Assembly (NCBI GenBank): GCA_030615045.1
Contig: JAUWZY010000021.1
Location: 1-10,926 of the forward strand
Direction of reading: 5' to 3'
From: Chloroflexota bacterium
GTDB taxonomy: Bacteria; Chloroflexota; Dehalococcoidia; SZUA-161; JAUWZY01
DNA length: 10,926 nt
Shown here: piece by piece, positions 1 to 6,870 of the stretch
Layout of the letters: each line of letters opens with the position of its first letter
Numbering within the stretch: position 1 is the stretch's first letter
Made by a program: the position numbers and the translations under genes
Notes under the pieces: model-generated
The model's input: only the letters and a program-made list of their open reading frames with translations
Told to the model about the DNA's origin: nothing
The model's database searches: none

Positions 1-542
1 CCAACCCGGCGGTGCATCTCCATTAGCTCCCGCTGCATCTGCTCTCTGGTCTCGAGGTCAAGAGCGCTCAGCGGCTCATCGAGGAGTAGAACCTTGGGCT
101 CGGTGACCAGAGCCCGAGCCAGCGCTACCTTCTGTTTCTCACCCCCGCTCAAGGTCTCCGGCTTTCGCTCCAGGAGATGGCCGATGCCCAGCATCTCCAC
201 CATTGCTTCCACCTTGGCCTTTATCTCTTGCTTTGGGTGCTTGTTCATTTTGAGGCCAAAGGCGATGTTTTTCTCCGCGGAGAGATGCGGGAATAGAACC
301 TGATCCTGATACACAATCCCGATGCCTCTCTTCTCGGGATTGAGCCTGGCCACCTCCCGATCCCCGATCCACACCTCACCCTGGACGATGGGGTGAATTC
401 CGGCGATAGCCTCCAGGAGCACCGTCTTTCCAGCCCCTGTGGGTCCGAGGATGATGAAATACTCGCCTTGCTCTACTTCAAGGTCGATGTCCTCGAGCAG
501 GAAACTGCCCAGAGCAACCCGCAGCTTCTTAATCGCTATCAT
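1..542 (-). CDS. wtpC: Tungstate/molybdate-type ABC transporter ATP-binding protein (WtpC-like), 3' end missing
   Basis: Nucleotide-binding subunit that would energise oxyanion uptake through the permease encoded just upstream. About 180 N-terminal codons are visible; the C-terminus lies beyond the left edge. The ABC motifs appear in order: Walker A GPTGAGKT at residues 33-40, a Q-loop glutamine near residue 79 followed by LFPHLS, the signature LSGGEKQ at 131-137, and Walker B LLLDEP at 152-157 with a D-loop SALD. The GPTGAGKT...FPHLS...LSGGEKQ pattern is typical of the WtpC/ModC/CysA branch. I chose the ATG at 542 because it overlaps the permease stop as ATGA, which suggests translational coupling. 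Whether the substrate is tungstate or molybdate cannot be read from this subunit; the permease and the Moco-type leader support either. Any C-terminal regulatory (TOBE-like) domain would be off the window. Confidence 0.85.
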   Translation of the reverse strand, partial: MIAIKKLRVALGSFLLEDIDLEVEQGEYFIILGPTGAGKTVLLEAIAGIHPIVQGEVWIGDREVARLNPEKRGIGIVYQDQVLFPHLSAEKNIAFGLKMNKHPKQEIKAKVEAMVEMLGIGHLLERKPETLSGGEKQKVALARALVTEPKVLLLDEPLSALDLETREQMQRELMEMHRRV

Positions 543-1360
543 GCCTTTGTTCCTTTATAGGCTATTGTCCTGAGCACGATGAAGGCAACGAGGGAGATCA
601 GGATGATGAGCACCGCCACTGGTAGAGCAGAGTCCAGCCCAAATGACTCAAAGCGCTCGGCGACTAAGATAGGTGCTACCGTGGGATAATGGCCGAGGAA
701 AGGCACATGATAGGCGATGATGAGCACGGCGCCGAACTCACTCACCCCCCGAGCCCACATCATCACCGAACCGGCGAAGATGCTCCTCCAGGCCAGGGGC
801 AGGGAGATGTGGAAAAAAGACTGCCAGGGTGAGGCGCCTAATGTCCGAGACACCTTCTCCAGCCTGGGATCCACCGCCTTGAACCCCTCCTTGGCTGAAT
901 CGATGAGGAACGGGATGCTGACAAACATCATGGCGATGACAACCCCGGCAACAGTATCGATAAAGCCAATCCCCAGACTGTTGAATATCCGGCCTAAGAA
1001 GAAGCTCTGCCCGAAGACAAAGAGGAGGGCGATGCCGGCTGCGGAGTGTGGGATAACGATGGGGACGTCGATGAGCCCCTCTAATAAACGCTTTCCGCGA
1101 AACTCGCGCCGAGCCAAGAGATAGGCTAAGGGAACGCCGAGGATCAGACCCGCTATAGTAGCCACAAGGCCAGCATACATGGTGAGCATGATGGAAGTCC
1201 AGACTTCACTCTCCATCAAGGTACTGAATAGCGTCCCCGGGCTGGAAGAGAACACCATCTTCATCAGCGGCACGAGAATGAAAAGGAGTATCAGAGCCCC
1301 GAGGATGATGAAGACCGTGGTCATGCTGCTTGGAAGCCGCAATAGGCGCAGTTTTCCCAT
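539..1360 (-). CDS. wtpB: Tungstate/molybdate ABC transporter permease, WtpB-like
   Basis: Integral membrane subunit of a binding-protein-dependent oxyanion importer, 273 residues, the usual size for ModB/WtpB. Hydrophobic segments lie near residues 15-35, 56-82, 100-118, 134-155, 193-215 and 245-265, fitting six membrane spans. The cytoplasmic EAA loop that docks on the ATPase is clear around residues 168-188 (EKVSRTLGAS ... ISLP). The phrases DVPIVIPHSAAGIALL, EGFKAVDPRLEKVSRTLGA and MMWARGVSEFGAV resemble archaeal WtpB more than enterobacterial ModB, which is why I favour tungstate; this is recalled family resemblance, not a search. The ATG at 1360 has AGGAGA about 7 nt upstream. The gene is the first after a Moco-type riboswitch leader and terminator. 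No periplasmic substrate-binding gene (wtpA/tupA/modA) lies upstream; it may follow the ATPase beyond the left edge. Confidence 0.88.
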   Translation of the reverse strand: MGKLRLLRLPSSMTTVFIILGALILLFILVPLMKMVFSSSPGTLFSTLMESEVWTSIMLTMYAGLVATIAGLILGVPLAYLLARREFRGKRLLEGLIDVPIVIPHSAAGIALLFVFGQSFFLGRIFNSLGIGFIDTVAGVVIAMMFVSIPFLIDSAKEGFKAVDPRLEKVSRTLGASPWQSFFHISLPLAWRSIFAGSVMMWARGVSEFGAVLIIAYHVPFLGHYPTVAPILVAERFESFGLDSALPVAVLIILISLVAFIVLRTIAYKGTKA

Positions 1361-1381
1361 ATTCGTTCTCCTTTCGGGAAT

Positions 1382-1410
1382 AGAAAAAGCACCTCAGAAG
1401 CGAGGTGCTC
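1382..1410 (-). terminator. Intrinsic terminator in the wtp leader (riboswitch expression platform)
   Basis: On the minus strand, AGCACCTC (1409-1402) pairs perfectly with GAGGTGCT (1395-1388) around a 6-nt loop, followed at once by a run of T residues (TTTTTCT). It lies between the aptamer and the permease RBS, so it would attenuate transcription into wtpBC. Transcripts reading through from tilS would meet it as well. I found no convincing antiterminator pairing by eye. Confidence 0.82.
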
Positions 1411-1415
1411 ACCAA

Positions 1416-1433
1416 TTACGTTATATTCACCAT
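1416..1433 (-). other. Five-codon leader ORF abutting the Moco-type aptamer
   Basis: ATG GTG AAT ATA ACG TAA (peptide MVNIT) begins at the base directly after the 3' strand of aptamer stem P1. The conserved GGAAAGG of the aptamer sits 5 nt upstream and could serve as its Shine-Dalgarno. As I recall E. coli moaA, the same GGAAAGG element precedes the real moaA start codon at about this distance, so the position is suggestive. The ORF is far too short to judge coding by composition and it ends just before the terminator hairpin. It could be a regulatory leader peptide or chance. Confidence 0.3.
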
Positions 1434-1532
1434 GCTCTCCTTTCCAAGACTGGGGGGCGCTGGGGTTTTCCCCAACACCGTTCACCGGTTGCTGTCCATG
1501 GGCTCGCCTTTAGGCCCAGCAACTCGGAGAGC
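1434..1532 (-). promoter_or_regulatory. Moco RNA motif riboswitch aptamer (molybdenum or tungsten cofactor sensor)
   Basis: The minus-strand leader folds by hand into a closed structure. P1 is GCTCTCC (1532-1526) with GGAGAGC (1440-1434), perfect. P2 is GTTGCTG (1523-1517) with CAGCAAC (1494-1488), perfect. A small arm contains GCC-TAAA-GGC. A 10-bp hairpin, GGTGTTGGGG (1479-1470) with CCCCAGCGCC (1465-1456), has an AAAA loop and two G-U pairs. The 3' side reads GCCCCCCAGTCTTGGAAAGG, very like the E. coli moaA leader GCCTCCCGTATCTGGAAAGG as I remember it. Position supports the call: a promoter is directly upstream, and a terminator and a Mo/W oxyanion transporter are downstream. The literature links loss of P3 to tungsten-cofactor (Tuco) variants; the P3 arm here is minimal, so the exact ligand is open. 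Confidence 0.82.
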
Positions 1533-1542
1533 CTTTTGTTAA

Positions 1543-1571
1543 ATTATACGCGAATCCTTAAATGGAGTCAA
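1543..1571 (-). promoter_or_regulatory. Sigma-70-type promoter for the riboswitch-wtpBC unit
   Basis: On the minus strand, -35 TTGACT (1571-1566) and -10 TATAAT (1548-1543) are separated by exactly 17 nt. Transcription would start near 1536, a few bases before aptamer P1. The -35 box lies within the last codons of tilS, so this unit has its own start inside the tail of the upstream operon. Confidence 0.85.
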
Positions 1572-2982
1572 GTTTTTTGAACTCAAGAAACAGGATGCAC
1601 TCGGTCTCAGGTGAAACCCGAGCGCGATGGTCGATGCGCCAGCCCACAACCCAGATGATGTGCTGTGCTGAGCAGACGAGAGGGACTCGGCCTCGCCAGG
1701 AACGAGGGATCTTGGCATCGACCATGAAATCCTGGAGCTTCTTTGGCTCAGCCAGGCCCAGGGGTTGAAACCTGTCGCCGGGCCTGCGCCCGCGGACGAA
1801 TAGCTCTCGTCCGGTGGCATCCAAGTCGAGATAGGCCCGAAAATCATGCTCAGTGCCCTCCCCGGGGCGACACTCAAGGAAGCTTGCCGTCACCTGCCAT
1901 CCGGGGAGGGTAGTCTCGCCCGGGATATTGAGCCGATGCTCGCCGCTCAAAACGGGAAAGGAACACGTGGCAGCCTCTCTTGTTATCACAGAGTAGCGGT
2001 AATCACCGTAAAAGCTCAGACCTCGAGGCAGGGAAAGCCTCTTGCCCGCAGGCTTAGCCAAGGCCTTCATCAGGCTTTCGATATGAAGGGACTTCACCTC
2101 ATCCAGGTCCCCGAGCAGATGTTGGAGCGTGGAACGAAGCAGGTGTCGCTTAAGGGCTGGGGGGAGGGTGGAAAAAGCTTTATTATCGATGGCTATGCCA
2201 TCGGGCTGCTCGCTGACTATGTTGCCCCAGAGTTGTGACACTTCCGTTTGCCAGAAATCGTGCTCCGCGCTGGCAGCATGGGCGATGCGAAGCAGGGTAG
2301 CCCTGATATTGGGATTGTACTGTTGAAGCAGGGGGATGAGCTCGAAGCGAATTCGATTGCGCAGGTAAGCCGGCAGGCGGTTGGAGGAATCCCATCGCGG
2401 GGCAAGCCCCTGAGCAGCGCAATAGGACTCGGTCTCCTCGCGGCCGACCTCAAGCAGAGGTCTTATTACCCTGAGCGGGAAGCCACTGGCTGAGCGCCAT
2501 ATGGTGAGCGGCTGCATGCCGCGAAGGCCGGAGAGCCCGCTGCCACGGACCAGATGCATGAGGATGGTCTCGATCTGGTCGTCGGCGTTATGGCCCACGG
2601 CCACGGTATCGGCTACTATAGCTTGTGCCACCTCGGCGAAGAAGTTATAACGGACCTCCCGCGCTGCTTCCTCAAGGGAGCAGCGCCGCTCGGCTCGATA
2701 GGCCCTTATATCGCGCCTTTCTATAGTCGCCGCAACGCCGAGATGCCGGGCCAGCTGGGAAACATACTCAGCATCGGCATCTGATTCCGCTCCCCGCAGC
2801 AGGTGATTGAGATGGGCCACATGGAGCTTGAGGCCAAGCCTATCCTTCATCTGGAGCAGAGCATGAAGCAAACAGACTGAATCAGGCCCTCCCGAGACCC
2901 CAACCAGCAAGGTCGCCGCTTCGTCGATAAGGCTGTGCTCCTCGATGGAACGCAAAACTCGCTTTGGCAACGGGGGCCTCAT
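1558..2982 (-). CDS. tilS: tRNA(Ile)-lysidine synthase TilS
   Basis: ATP-dependent enzyme that attaches lysine to C34 of the CAU-anticodon tRNA-Ile, so that it reads AUA and is charged with isoleucine; cytoplasmic and normally essential. The N-terminal PP-loop is plain: VGVSGGPDSVCLLH at residues 27-40 binds ATP, and GHNADDQIETILM at 130-142 with RGSGLSGLRGM at 146-156 are family blocks. The C-terminal TilS domain starts near residue 387, with GRRPGDRFQPLG and KKLQDFMVDAKIPRSWR. At 474 residues it matches the longer bacterial form with both accessory domains. The start at 2982 overlaps the phosphatase stop as ATGA and has GAGGG 5 nt upstream. It is the last gene of the leftward operon that begins with mtaB, another tRNA modification gene. 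Its last codons contain the -35 box of the wtp promoter. Confidence 0.95.
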   Translation of the reverse strand: MRPPLPKRVLRSIEEHSLIDEAATLLVGVSGGPDSVCLLHALLQMKDRLGLKLHVAHLNHLLRGAESDADAEYVSQLARHLGVAATIERRDIRAYRAERRCSLEEAAREVRYNFFAEVAQAIVADTVAVGHNADDQIETILMHLVRGSGLSGLRGMQPLTIWRSASGFPLRVIRPLLEVGREETESYCAAQGLAPRWDSSNRLPAYLRNRIRFELIPLLQQYNPNIRATLLRIAHAASAEHDFWQTEVSQLWGNIVSEQPDGIAIDNKAFSTLPPALKRHLLRSTLQHLLGDLDEVKSLHIESLMKALAKPAGKRLSLPRGLSFYGDYRYSVITREAATCSFPVLSGEHRLNIPGETTLPGWQVTASFLECRPGEGTEHDFRAYLDLDATGRELFVRGRRPGDRFQPLGLAEPKKLQDFMVDAKIPRSWRGRVPLVCSAQHIIWVVGWRIDHRARVSPETECILFLEFKKLDSI

Positions 2983-3599
2983 GTTTCCCTCGGCAGGTGG
3001 CAGGTATCGTTGAATAGCGTCAGGGTGGTTCCCTCATCCCTGAAGTCAAGGATGCTTATGGCGCCGGTTTTGAGCGCCCTGAACCTTCTCGTATGAGAGA
3101 GGTCGATACTTAGCGCTTTACAGATGACGCTCACGATAACGAAATAGTGAGTAACGGCAATGGCCGCCTGTTGGCAATGTCGCCTTTTTATCTCTTGGAT
3201 CGTGCCCCAAGCTCGCTGCTGAGCCTCGCCGAGGGACTCACCATGGGGACACTTTGCCGAGCCCGGCTCACCGCTTGTCCATTCCTGCCAAAAGGAGCTA
3301 TATTGGCTCTTCATCTCCTCAATCGTCAGCCCATCCAAGTCGCCGATATCGAACTCCTTCAATCCATCCTCGCTCTCGACGGCTAACTGGTGGAAGTGAT
3401 TTATAGCCTGGGTTGTTTCCATGCTCCGCCTCAATGGGCTGCTATAGATGGCCTCGATCTTTTCCTCTCTCAGCGCCAGAGCCAATGCCTCTGCTTCCTT
3501 TCTGCCGGCAGCATTCAGCTCGATAGGGCTATGCCCCTGCATTCGCCTCTGCTGGTTGCGGTCGGTTTGGCAGTGCCGGACCAGAATAAGCCTCATCAT
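2979..3599 (-). CDS. Histidine phosphatase family protein (phosphoglycerate mutase-like)
   Basis: Small phosphatase of the histidine phosphatase superfamily, 206 residues, which forms a phosphohistidine intermediate. The N-terminal motif is LVRHCQTDRN (residues 6-15), with Arg8 and catalytic His9; the usual glycine of RHG is cysteine here. The second arginine is in SSPLRRSMETT (53-63), the acidic residue in EFDIGDLDG (82-90), and the second histidine in VTHYF (149-153). PHGESLGEA (118-126) is also typical. Members include alpha-ribazole phosphatase (CobC), phosphoglycerate mutases and broad-specificity phosphatases. The sequence does not say which, and the neighbours are not cobalamin genes. 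Two Met codons open the ORF (MMRL), and I kept the first. AAGGT upstream is a modest RBS. It is 21 nt from the TIGR03936 gene and overlaps tilS by 4 nt, so it is probably co-transcribed. Confidence 0.85.
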   Translation of the reverse strand: MMRLILVRHCQTDRNQQRRMQGHSPIELNAAGRKEAEALALALREEKIEAIYSSPLRRSMETTQAINHFHQLAVESEDGLKEFDIGDLDGLTIEEMKSQYSSFWQEWTSGEPGSAKCPHGESLGEAQQRAWGTIQEIKRRHCQQAAIAVTHYFVIVSVICKALSIDLSHTRRFRALKTGAISILDFRDEGTTLTLFNDTCHLPRET

Positions 3600-3620
3600 A
3601 TCTTACCTTTCTTACCTTGC

Positions 3621-4265
3621 TTATCCAGCCAAGATCAGCTTGGTGCGGTGAATGGATTGGAACTGTTGTGGGAAGCCGAGGGCCAGGGTCACCTGCTCCG
3701 GCCTGCCCGCGCCTTCGCTATCGGTGCGCAGCCTCATCCCCAAAGTGCATCTGGTGCCGTGCCAATCCTCAAGCCAGAGGTCATGAATTAAAGCCCTGAG
3801 GTCATATTTTCGCACCTGCTTATCGCGGATATGTTGCCAGGGCAGGTGCTCCCTGCCGAGTAAGGAGTGGATGGCAAGCTGCACCTCTTTTAGCTCCCGG
3901 TCGCTCTCTATCTCAACTCGATACTCGGCATAGCGAACCTGGGATTGGAGCGAGGGCAAGTTGGGCCATATCTCCTTGACATCCAAGATTTCGATGCCAG
4001 GGGGCTGTTGGGCAGCCACCGCCTTGGTGAAGAAGGATAGGGAGGCTCGCCGTTCCAGAAAGATGTCGATCAGTTCCCCTTCACTGGTGACCCCGATGGG
4101 CAGGGGAGCAGCGATGGAGAGCCGGGGGCGGGGATTAAATCCTTGGGAATAAGTGATGGGCATGCCGGCACGGCGCAGCGCCCGCTCCCAAAGGCGCATC
4201 AGATCCAGGTGGGAGATGTACTCTAATTCCTGACCACGGCCGAATTTCACACGCAATCGCTGCAT
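3621..4265 (-). CDS. TIGR03936 / DUF2344 family 'radical SAM-linked' protein
   Basis: A 214-residue protein of the DUF2344 family. The diagnostic block is near the N-terminus: RVKFGRGQELEYISHLDLMR (residues 5-24), followed by RRAGMPITYSQGFNPRPRLS (31-50) and APLPIGVTSEGE (53-64). The family's biochemical function is not established to my knowledge. It is usually found fused or next to a B12-binding/radical SAM protein (TIGR03960), often near ribonuclease G and rplU. Neither is in this window, so this is a free-standing copy. Instead it sits in an operon with a different radical SAM enzyme, MtaB, and with tilS, which could hint at an RNA-related role. The ATG is 1 nt after the CorB-like stop, with AAGGG 6 nt upstream, so translation is probably coupled. 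No membrane segment or signal peptide is seen. Confidence 0.85.
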   Translation of the reverse strand: MQRLRVKFGRGQELEYISHLDLMRLWERALRRAGMPITYSQGFNPRPRLSIAAPLPIGVTSEGELIDIFLERRASLSFFTKAVAAQQPPGIEILDVKEIWPNLPSLQSQVRYAEYRVEIESDRELKEVQLAIHSLLGREHLPWQHIRDKQVRKYDLRALIHDLWLEDWHGTRCTLGMRLRTDSEGAGRPEQVTLALGFPQQFQSIHRTKLILAG

Positions 4266-4266
4266 A

Positions 4267-5529
4267 TCAACCCTTTGTCACCAGGAGCTTCTCGATCTTG
4301 ACCCCTTTCATCTCCGTAATTGTCAGCGCTAACTCGTGGTATTTGAGCTGCTCCCCTTCTTTGGGGATATGACCCAATAGGCTGAGAACAAAGCCGGCCA
4401 CTGTTTCATAATCGCCCTCAGGCAGTCCCAAGTCCAGCTCCTCATTAGCTTGCTCCAGCCTCATGCCGCCATCGATCTGGAAGGTATTGATGTCGATAGC
4501 CTCGAACTTTTTCTTCACCCTGGTCAGCTCATCCCCCAAGCTGCCTACGATCTCCTCTGCTAACTGCTCCAGGGTGACCAGCCCAGCAGTACCTCCGTAC
4601 TCGTCGACTATGATCGCGGTTTGGTTTCCTGTCGCCTGCATCTCAGCGAATAGCTCCCCGATGGGTTTGCTCTCGGGGACGAAGTGGGTGGGGCGGGCTA
4701 ACTCGGTGACCGAGCTCTCCTTATCCATTGAGCCCTCAGCCTGTGCTAAGAGGACATCTTTTATCTGGAGAATGCCAGCGATGTTATCCACGGTCTCCTC
4801 ATAGACGGGGAAGCGGGAATGAGGTGCCTGGGCATAGATGGTGAGGAATTCATCGAGCTTGGTTCCCTTTTCCAGCCAGATGATATCGGGACGAGGGGTC
4901 ATCACCTCGTGGACTTCGCGGTCGCCGAAGCGGAAAACTCGCTCTGCCATTTCCGCCTCAACCTCTTCCACCGCCCCCTCCTCGCGCCCCACTGAAATCA
5001 TGGTCCTGATCTCCTCCTCGCTTACCAGCCCTCGAGCTACCGGCTTGCCCCCGATGATTCGGGCCAGCCCGCTTGCCATCCAGGCGAGCACGGCGGTTAT
5101 CGGGAGCAGGATCCAGGTCAACACTTGCATTGGGCGCAGGTAGAGAAAGGCCAATCGCTCTCCTATTCGGGTAGCCACGGTTTTGGGCGCGATCTCGCTG
5201 AACACCAGGAGCAGAAAGGTTACGGCGATGGTGGCAATGAGCACACTGCTTCCTCCTGAACCTAAGAGCGCGATAACAATCACTGTCCCCAGAGCAGCGG
5301 CTGCAGTATTAACCAAATTATTGCCCAAAAGGATGGTGGTTAGCAACCGCTCAGGGCGTTCCGTTATCTTGACCACCTGCTCAGCGCCGGCAATGCCGGT
5401 ATGCATCATATGGCGCAGTCGAATCTTCTGCAGCGAGATAAAGGCTACTTCCGAGCTGGAGAAGAAGGCAGAGAGCAAAAGGCAAAGGAAGAAAAGTATC
5501 AGATATAAGATATTGATGCCGTCCCACAT
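4267..5529 (-). CDS. CNNM/CorB-like transporter (DUF21 + CBS pair + CorC/HlyC domain)
   Basis: Membrane protein of the hemolysin C/CorC superfamily, 420 residues, a typical length. The DUF21 membrane domain covers roughly residues 1-160, with hydrophobic segments near 5-25, 68-90, 94-112 and 132-158. It carries the conserved SEIAPKTVATR stretch (111-121), equivalent to the (G)EIxPK signature of CNNM proteins. Two CBS motifs follow: VMTPRPDIIWL to GILQIKDVL (about 209-260) and ARPTHFVPESKPIGE to VDEYGGTAGLVTLEQLAEEIVG (about 278-329). The C-terminal transporter-associated domain is about 345-420. Characterised CNNM/CorB members export Mg2+, with the CBS module binding Mg-ATP; that role here is by homology. 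The start is supported by AAGGAG upstream, overlapping the mtaB stop. Its link to the tRNA-modifying neighbours is not obvious. Confidence 0.9.
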   Translation of the reverse strand: MWDGINILYLILFFLCLLLSAFFSSSEVAFISLQKIRLRHMMHTGIAGAEQVVKITERPERLLTTILLGNNLVNTAAAALGTVIVIALLGSGGSSVLIATIAVTFLLLVFSEIAPKTVATRIGERLAFLYLRPMQVLTWILLPITAVLAWMASGLARIIGGKPVARGLVSEEEIRTMISVGREEGAVEEVEAEMAERVFRFGDREVHEVMTPRPDIIWLEKGTKLDEFLTIYAQAPHSRFPVYEETVDNIAGILQIKDVLLAQAEGSMDKESSVTELARPTHFVPESKPIGELFAEMQATGNQTAIIVDEYGGTAGLVTLEQLAEEIVGSLGDELTRVKKKFEAIDINTFQIDGGMRLEQANEELDLGLPEGDYETVAGFVLSLLGHIPKEGEQLKYHELALTITEMKGVKIEKLLVTKG

Positions 5530-5545
5530 CGTTGATCACACTCCT

Positions 5546-6844
5546 TTAATGGCTGCCATCGTCCTCGATGCTGCCCCAGAGGCCGGAGTCGTGCTCCTGG
5601 GTCAACCTCACTGGCAGCAACCGATTGCGTAGCTGCTCCACGCTTTCGGTGAACACCCGGATGTAATTATCGCTAAGCCCAATCCAAATGCCATCCCCTT
5701 TCTCCTCCTCCCAGAGCACAGCTAAGCTCCGGCCCAGGAACTTGCTGCGAAAGGATTGGGCGCTTTGTTGCGCCAGATGGAGCATTAGCTGACTTCGCTT
5801 TTTCTTGGTCCCTGGTTGAACCTTGTGTGCCATTCTGGCTGCCACAGTGCCCGGGCGCGCTGAGTAGGGGAAGATGTGTAAGCTGGCGAAGCCAATCCGC
5901 TCGCAGAAGCGATAACTGGTTTCGAATTCCTCCTCGCTTTCCCCGGGGAAGCCAACCATGACATCTGTGGTCACTGCTAACTCTGGGATCAGCTCCCGAG
6001 CCATATTCACCGCCCGCTCATAGTCGGCAATGGAATAGCTCCGTCTCATCCGCTGCAGCACCGTATCGCAGCCGCTCTGAAGCGGGAGATGGAGATGGCG
6101 GCAGAGCCGACTATCATTCCAGAGTTGGATGAATGACGGCGATAAATCCTGGGGTTGCAGTGACGATAGCCTCAGCCTTTGCACCCCGGTTTGGCAGAGG
6201 ATTCGGTTCACCAATCCCCCAAGCCCTCCATCTCCTTTATAGCCTCCGATTCTGGTTCCGGTCAATATAACCTCTTTATATCCTTCAGCGACCCTGGCCT
6301 TGACTTCGGCCAGTATCTGGTCCGGAGGGACATCGCGCTCTCGGCCCCGAACCCGAGGCACGATGCAGTAAGAGCAGGGCTCGCTGCACCCATCCTGGAT
6401 CTTGAGCGAAGCGCGAGTGCGAAGCTGAGGCCATGGACTGGCTTGGCTGCTTGGACTGAGGCCGACTATCTCAGCCTCGATGATATCCAGCAATCGCTCC
6501 TTATCCTCATTGCCGACGATGAGAGTGACACCTTCAATTTGGCTCAGTTCTTGGGCAGCCCTTTGGGCGTAGCAGCCGGTGACCACAATAATGGCCTTCG
6601 GGTTCTGGCGATGGGTCAGCCGCAAAAGATGACGACACTTGCGGTCGGCGATGTGGGTTACGGTGCAGGTGTTGAGCAGATAAACATCGGGGTTGGCATC
6701 GGGCGGCACGATCTGATATCCAGCCTCGAGGAACCTTCGCGCCAAACTTTCGCTCTCTGCCTGGTTCAGCTTACAGCCTGTGGTCTGGATGCCTACCTTA
6801 GCGATGCTGGATATCCCTGGCCCCTCTTCCTCAGCTTTCCTCAT
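5546..6844 (-). CDS. mtaB: tRNA t6A37 methylthiotransferase MtaB
   Basis: Radical SAM enzyme of the MiaB/RimO/MtaB group that adds a methylthio group to t6A at position 37 of ANN-decoding tRNAs. The N-terminal UPF0004 domain opens with VGIQTTGCKLNQAESE, and its three cluster cysteines are C24, C60 (LLNTC) and C91 (TGCYAQR). The radical SAM cluster is CSEPCSYC (C153, C157, C160), followed by IVPRVRGRERDVP. LQSGCDTVLQRMRR and TTDVMVGFPGESEEEF are strong family blocks, and a TRAM-like tail begins near residue 372. GCKLNQ, rather than the MiaB-type GCQMN, points to MtaB. Length is 432. An in-frame stop lies 21 nt before the ATG at 6844, so no longer start exists. No good RBS is adjacent; the start overlaps the stop of a 9-codon ORF as ATGA. 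First gene of the leftward operon ending with tilS. Confidence 0.93.
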   Translation of the reverse strand: MRKAEEEGPGISSIAKVGIQTTGCKLNQAESESLARRFLEAGYQIVPPDANPDVYLLNTCTVTHIADRKCRHLLRLTHRQNPKAIIVVTGCYAQRAAQELSQIEGVTLIVGNEDKERLLDIIEAEIVGLSPSSQASPWPQLRTRASLKIQDGCSEPCSYCIVPRVRGRERDVPPDQILAEVKARVAEGYKEVILTGTRIGGYKGDGGLGGLVNRILCQTGVQRLRLSSLQPQDLSPSFIQLWNDSRLCRHLHLPLQSGCDTVLQRMRRSYSIADYERAVNMARELIPELAVTTDVMVGFPGESEEEFETSYRFCERIGFASLHIFPYSARPGTVAARMAHKVQPGTKKKRSQLMLHLAQQSAQSFRSKFLGRSLAVLWEEEKGDGIWIGLSDNYIRVFTESVEQLRNRLLPVRLTQEHDSGLWGSIEDDGSH

Positions 6845-6870
6845 TTCGCTTTGGCTGCGCTTTCATTCAT
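6841..6870 (-). other. Nine-residue upstream ORF coupled to mtaB
   Basis: A minus-strand ORF of nine codons (MNESAAKAK) ends TGA, overlapping the mtaB ATG as ATGA. It has GGAG 8 nt before its ATG, a far better ribosome site than mtaB itself has. It could deliver ribosomes to mtaB by coupling. Its start codon shares bases with a promoter -10 box (TATAATG), so only transcripts from the distal promoter would contain it. Too short to prove coding. Confidence 0.35.

Noticed and set aside
717..1580. Plus-strand ORFs of 135 and 133 codons over the permease and leader region
   Set aside because: They run antisense to the permease and through the riboswitch and promoter; no motif, and real minus-strand features explain the region.
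1567..1587. HAIR-like half site CTTGAGT-N7-ACTTGAC on the minus strand over the wtp -35 box
   Set aside because: Only the left half matches the HspR consensus; the right half fits 4 of 7 positions. The bases are also tilS codons and part of the -35 box, so chance is the simpler explanation.
1539..1877. 112-residue minus-strand ORF over the tilS 3' end
   Set aside because: Out-of-frame shadow of tilS: its composition (Ser/Pro/Trp-rich) is not protein-like, and tilS is supported by clear family motifs.
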